A stretch of DNA of 8,456 nt from Bacillota bacterium. Its GTDB lineage: Bacteria; Bacillota; Sulfobacillia; RBS10-35; JAJYVN01. The notes beneath the pieces are model-generated. The model saw nothing but the letters and a program-made list of their open reading frames with translations. It ran no database searches and was not told where the DNA came from. The stretch spans positions 1 through 8,456 of the forward strand of contig JAJYVN010000129.1 in assembly GCA_021791995.1 (NCBI GenBank). The letters are read 5' to 3'. Positions 6,447 through 8,456 of the stretch are shown here, piece after piece. Position 1 is the stretch's first letter, and every line of letters starts with the position of its first letter. Position numbers and translations under genes: made by a program.

Positions 6447-6859
6447 GATATCACATCCCGCTGTTTCCTCCGCCGATCAAGCCCCTCTTGGCAGTATCCG
6501 TACGGGAGCCACGGGCAGTTCGCGCAGAGCAGGTTGAGGTCCCCCGGATCGAAGGCCCGGACCACCTCGGTACGGATTTCATCCCACGGAGCGGTATCGC
6601 CGGAGGCGTGTCCAATGGCAGAGAGAACGGCCCGATCCCGCTGGAGCGGGCTCGCCTCTGTGCAGTGATCCGCATGCGAAGAAGGACAGGCAGCGCAGAT
6701 GGAGTCGGGGGCATCGACGAGGAGCACGGGAGCCGCTGGGGTCGCGTCGAGTCGACGCAAGATCGCGGCCATGTTCTCGACGAAGGCGGGGGAGTATCCC
6801 GCACCGCGGAAGCCGAGAGCGCACAATAGGTGATGACCACGGATTGCAACGGGTTCCAC
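6443..6859 (-). CDS. DUF1284-family cysteine-rich protein, putative metal or Fe-S binding
   Basis: The 138-residue protein begins with AIRGHHLLCALGFRGAGYS, the hallmark of the DUF1284 family, whose biochemical role is not established. Cysteines occur at 13, 55, 58, 66, 112, 115 and 123. The last six form two similar C-x2-C-P-x(6)-C motifs (55-66 and 112-123), which points to metal or iron-sulphur binding. No signal peptide or membrane helix is seen, so it is probably cytosolic. I chose GTG at 6859 because AGGAGGG (6869-6875) lies 9 nt upstream and family similarity begins at residue 5. The frame stays open upstream to 7036, but that part is low-complexity, matches nothing and would overlap the divergent gene. 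It is the first gene of the minus-strand operon and overlaps the ABC ATPase gene by 4 nt. Confidence 0.8.
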   Translation of the reverse strand: MEPVAIRGHHLLCALGFRGAGYSPAFVENMAAILRRLDATPAAPVLLVDAPDSICAACPSSHADHCTEASPLQRDRAVLSAIGHASGDTAPWDEIRTEVVRAFDPGDLNLLCANCPWLPYGYCQEGLDRRRKQRDVIS

Positions 6860-6868
6860 CGTGCGCTG

Positions 6869-6875
6869 CCCTCCT
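6869..6875 (-). promoter_or_regulatory. Shine-Dalgarno site that decides the DUF1284 gene start
   Basis: AGGAGGG on the minus strand lies 9 nt before GTG 6859-6857. It supports the short 138-aa product over the 197-aa open frame that runs up to 7036. Confidence 0.65.
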
Positions 6876-6903
6876 GCGAAATCGGCCGAGTTTCTCCGTA
6901 GCG

Positions 6904-6932
6904 ATTGTGCCGCACCTCGTGGGGGCCCGCAA
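6904..6932 (-). promoter_or_regulatory. Candidate promoter of the DUF1284-ABC-gatCAB operon
   Basis: On the minus strand TTGCGG (6932-6927) and CACAAT (6909-6904) are separated by 17 nt. The -10 matches four of six positions but the -35 only three. Transcription would start near 6897, about 38 nt before the GTG start. I saw no equally good promoter for the divergent + strand gene in the 142-nt gap. Confidence 0.3.
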
Positions 6933-7001
6933 GTCGCAGTGCGTGGTGCCCAAGGACCCCGCTGTCGCAGCGCCGAAGTCCTGCGGGTGGGGGATGACCG
7001 A

Positions 7002-8006
7002 ATGGCGGTGGTGGCGCAAGAGGGACCTGTCCTCATTCGCGATCTCGTTTCCGCTGACTACGGTACCCTGGCGCGTTGGCTTTCGGACCGCCGTGTGCTG
7101 GCATTTTATGAGGGACGCGACCGACCCCATTCCCTGGACCTTGTGCGCATGCGTTTCGGTACGGAGGATGGCGTGCGGCGTTGCATCCTGGTCTTCGCTG
7201 GGCGCGACGTCGGCTACGTCCAGTTCTACCGCGAGGACGATGCCGAGATGCGTTCTTATGGGTGGGAAGCAGATCCGAATGCATACGGTGTGGACCTGTT
7301 CATTGGCGAGGTGGATCTATGGAACCGGGGCGTTGGCACACGCGCGTTGAGCGCCTTATGCCGCCATCTATTCCAGGTTGGTGCTACGCGAATCGTGGTG
7401 GATCCCCAGGCGTGGAACACCCGCGCCATCCGCTGCTACGAGAAGTGCGGTTTTCGCCAGGTCAGGTACCTTCCTGCGCACGAATGGCATGAGGGTATTC
7501 TCCGCGACTGTTGGCTGATGGAACTGGTGGGCGGACCACCGCCAACCTTGCACATCGCCCTGGTAGAACCGGAGATCCCAGCGAATACGGGAAATGTGGG
7601 GCGAACCTGCGTCCTCTGCGGTGTGCATCTGCACTTAGTTCGTCCCCTTGGCTTTTCTCTGGACGATCGGTATCTGCGCCGTGCAGGACTTGATTACTGG
7701 GCTGAGTTGGAACTCAGCGTGCATGAGAGCTGGACGGCATTCCTTGATGCACTCCAGGGGAGGGCGATGTGGTACTTCAGCGGACGTGGCGCTCTGCTCT
7801 ACACGGACGTTTCCTACGCACCGGGTGATGTCCTTGTCTTTGGCAGAGAAAGTCGTGGTCTTTCGGAAGAGATCCTGTCTGCGACCGGAGACCGGTGCCT
7901 CCGCATCCCGATGCTCCCCCAAACCAGATCTCTGAATTTGTCGAACGCGGTAGCGATCGGGGTCTTTGAAGCCTTGCGACAGTTGAATTTCCCGGGATTG
8001 GTTTAA
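7002..8006 (+). CDS. Fusion of a GNAT acetyltransferase (AAC(6')-like) and a TrmL-type tRNA wobble 2'-O-methyltransferase
   Basis: The 334-residue protein has two complete domains in one frame. Residues 10-175 are a GNAT of the AAC(6')-I-like subgroup: the YGVDLFIGEVDLWNRGVGTRAL stretch holds the acetyl-CoA-binding R/N-x-G-x-G/T loop (about 108-113), followed by VDPQAWNTRAIRCYEKCGF (133-151) and RDCWLMEL (168-175). After a short Gly-Pro linker (176-182), residues 183-334 match TrmL/SPOUT: HIALVEPEIPANTGNVGR (184-201), RRAGLDYW (226-233), VLVFGRESRGL (277-287) and IPMLPQTRSLNLSNAVAIGVFEALRQ (302-327), which form the knot and S-adenosylmethionine site. TrmL methylates the ribose of nucleotide 34 in tRNA(Leu) isoacceptors. 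The substrate of the GNAT half is unknown. ATG 7002 follows GGGTGGGGGAT; the frame is open back to 6861, but that extension matches nothing. The joint could also be a sequencing frameshift between two normally adjacent genes, although no stop or disruption is visible. Confidence 0.88.
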   Translation: MAVVAQEGPVLIRDLVSADYGTLARWLSDRRVLAFYEGRDRPHSLDLVRMRFGTEDGVRRCILVFAGRDVGYVQFYREDDAEMRSYGWEADPNAYGVDLFIGEVDLWNRGVGTRALSALCRHLFQVGATRIVVDPQAWNTRAIRCYEKCGFRQVRYLPAHEWHEGILRDCWLMELVGGPPPTLHIALVEPEIPANTGNVGRTCVLCGVHLHLVRPLGFSLDDRYLRRAGLDYWAELELSVHESWTAFLDALQGRAMWYFSGRGALLYTDVSYAPGDVLVFGRESRGLSEEILSATGDRCLRIPMLPQTRSLNLSNAVAIGVFEALRQLNFPGLV

Positions 8007-8269
8007 ATGCGCGGTTCCGGTGGCCCATATGGGTGCAGTCTATTTTTTGGACGCGTTCACCGCCACACCGTGGGCACCTCGCCGACGCCCACGACCGCCA
8101 TCCGCCCCGGCAGGCCTTGATACTCGTTCCCAGATGCACGATGATGAACATGCGCGTCAGGGGAAACCCAGGGCTTCGCTATTTTTTCCCACCAAAAACG
8201 TAGGCCCAGACCCCCGGCCTGGGCAGGACCACCATCTTGAGCATTTCCGCCCCGATTATCGACTCTCAG
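8007..8269. other. Spacer between the GNAT-trmL gene and the tnpB end, no convincing gene
   Basis: No recognisable protein lies here. Just after the trmL stop is the palindrome CCCATATGGG (8024-8033) followed by T6 (8043-8048); the stem is short, so this is at best a weak terminator for the + strand gene. The 9-mer CTATTTTTT occurs twice (8040-8048 and 8179-8187). GGGAAA (8161-8166) and TTTCCC (8185-8190) form an inverted repeat. A small + frame (8020-8274) and a small minus frame ending at 8151 are open but match nothing I know. Confidence 0.5.
8194..8224 (-). terminator. Candidate intrinsic terminator for minus-strand transcripts leaving the tnpB end
   Basis: On the minus strand GCCCAG (8224-8219), a 9-nt G-rich loop and CTGGGC (8209-8204) form a 6-bp stem. 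After CTACG comes T5 (8198-8194). It lies downstream of the tnpB tail in the direction of tnpB transcription and would stop read-through toward the trmL fusion gene. The stem is short and the T run begins 5 nt after it, so confidence is modest. Confidence 0.35.
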
Positions 8270-8282
8270 CTTGAGCGCTTAC

Positions 8283-8429
8283 AGAACATACATGAGGTTG
8301 TGGCGCTCAGTGAGCCGTCCGGATGCGGTCCGTTCCTGTTCTTATAGTCTTTTATTTCCGGCTACTGCCGGTTTCCTATTGGAACGTTCCTGCTTCGCAG
8401 CAGCCGGTTTCACCAGGCCGTTCTCCTGG
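8283..8429 (-). ncRNA. Candidate omega RNA (reRNA) scaffold over the tnpB 3' end
   Basis: In tnpB elements the guide RNA scaffold overlaps the 3' end of tnpB and runs to the element edge. Here, read on the minus strand, a series of stems occurs in the expected place: CCAGG/CCTGG (8429-8425 with 8417-8413), CTGCT/AGCAG (8403-8399 with 8394-8390), the palindrome GGAACGTTCC (8390-8381), CCGGC-AGTA-GCCGG (8371-8358), and a closing stem AGAACA/TGTTCT (8342-8337 with 8288-8283) that encloses two small hairpins. The closing stem begins at the tnpB stop codon. The exact ends and the guide start cannot be read from this window. Position and structure are seen; the RNA's existence is inferred. Confidence 0.4.
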
Positions 8430-8456
8430 CCAGAGCCTTCTGCTCCACAGGCGTTT
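8342..8456 (-). CDS. tnpB: TnpB-like RNA-guided nuclease, C-terminal 37 codons only (runs off right edge)
   Basis: The minus-strand frame entering from the right edge reads NACGAEGSGQENGLVKPA followed by AAKQERSNRKPAVAGNKRL and a TAA stop (8344-8342). The N-A-C-G start followed by a Gly/Ser-rich stretch, V-K-P-A, K-Q-E and a basic tail is characteristic of the very end of many IS1341/IS605-group TnpB proteins, just after their zinc-finger and R-D-x-N-A region. The catalytic RuvC motifs lie outside the window, so activity cannot be judged. KPA occurs twice in the tail, and GCCGGTTTC is repeated in the DNA (8367-8375 and 8403-8411). The call rests on a short tail only. Confidence 0.6.
   Translation of the reverse strand, partial: NACGAEGSGQENGLVKPAAAKQERSNRKPAVAGNKRL

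Larger units (their letters stand above)
8270..8456 (-). mobile_element. Right end of an IS200/IS605- or IS607-type insertion sequence (partial)
   Basis: A tnpB-like C-terminus enters from the right edge and is followed by about 70 nt of hairpin-rich sequence, as at the right end of these elements. No tnpA, left end or target motif lies in the window. The outer boundary is uncertain: CTTGAGC occurs at 8270-8276 and again at 8236-8242 on the + strand, so either copy could mark or flank the end. It may be a tnpB-only element. Confidence 0.5.

Noticed and set aside
6860..7036. N-terminal extensions of both divergent genes, in which the DUF1284 and GNAT-TrmL frames overlap
   Set aside because: Both extensions lack family similarity, and ribosome sites support starts at 6859 (minus) and 7002 (plus), leaving a 142-nt promoter gap.
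7777..8151. Minus-strand frame with CPRCGGERVQK, resembling a transposase zinc ribbon
   Set aside because: The single CxxC is not followed by any transposase-like sequence, and the frame runs antisense into the TrmL domain.

Overview
The window is about 8.5 kb of GC-rich bacterial DNA. Strong purine Shine-Dalgarno sites (GAGGAGG, AGGAGGG, GGGAGGA), frequent GTG/TTG starts and an indirect tRNA-amidation operon suggest a high-GC Gram-positive bacterium of the Bacillota type (Sulfobacillus/Alicyclobacillus-like). That placement is an inference from style and gene content and is weak. All functional calls rest on recognising protein motifs by eye.

Layout. Bases 1-223 hold no recognisable gene and are pyrimidine-rich on the + strand. 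A good sigma-A-like promoter (224-252) is followed by a leader of about 310 nt that contains a possible Cys/His-rich leader peptide (334-459) and extensive inverted repeats. The leader ends at an NRAMP-superfamily metal transporter gene (569-2185, +) whose metal-site motifs are non-canonical. A perfect 16-bp hairpin (2192-2237) separates it from a convergent minus-strand operon. In transcription order that operon is: DUF1284-type Cys-rich protein (6859-6443), orphan oligopeptide-type ABC ATPase (6446-5529), gatC (5517-5230), gatA (5202-3709) and gatB (3706 or 3712 to 2240). These genes overlap or are separated by 27 nt or less. Divergent from the operon, across a 142-nt gap, is a single + strand ORF (7002-8006) that fuses a GNAT acetyltransferase to a TrmL-type tRNA wobble 2'-O-methyltransferase. 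After a 263-nt spacer without a convincing gene, the right edge carries the last 37 codons of a tnpB-like gene (IS200/IS605 or IS607 group), entering from the right on the minus strand. A hairpin-rich 3' region there fits an omega RNA.

How the genes relate. GatCAB converts Glu-tRNA(Gln) and/or Asp-tRNA(Asn) to the amidated forms, and the fused GNAT-TrmL protein probably acts at the tRNA wobble position, so two transcription units here serve tRNA maturation. The DUF1284 protein and the ABC ATPase are joined to gatCAB by position only; no permease or binding protein accompanies the ATPase. The most interesting points are the GNAT-TrmL fusion, the structured leader with a possible leader peptide ahead of an NRAMP homologue with an altered metal site, and the tnpB/omega RNA end.
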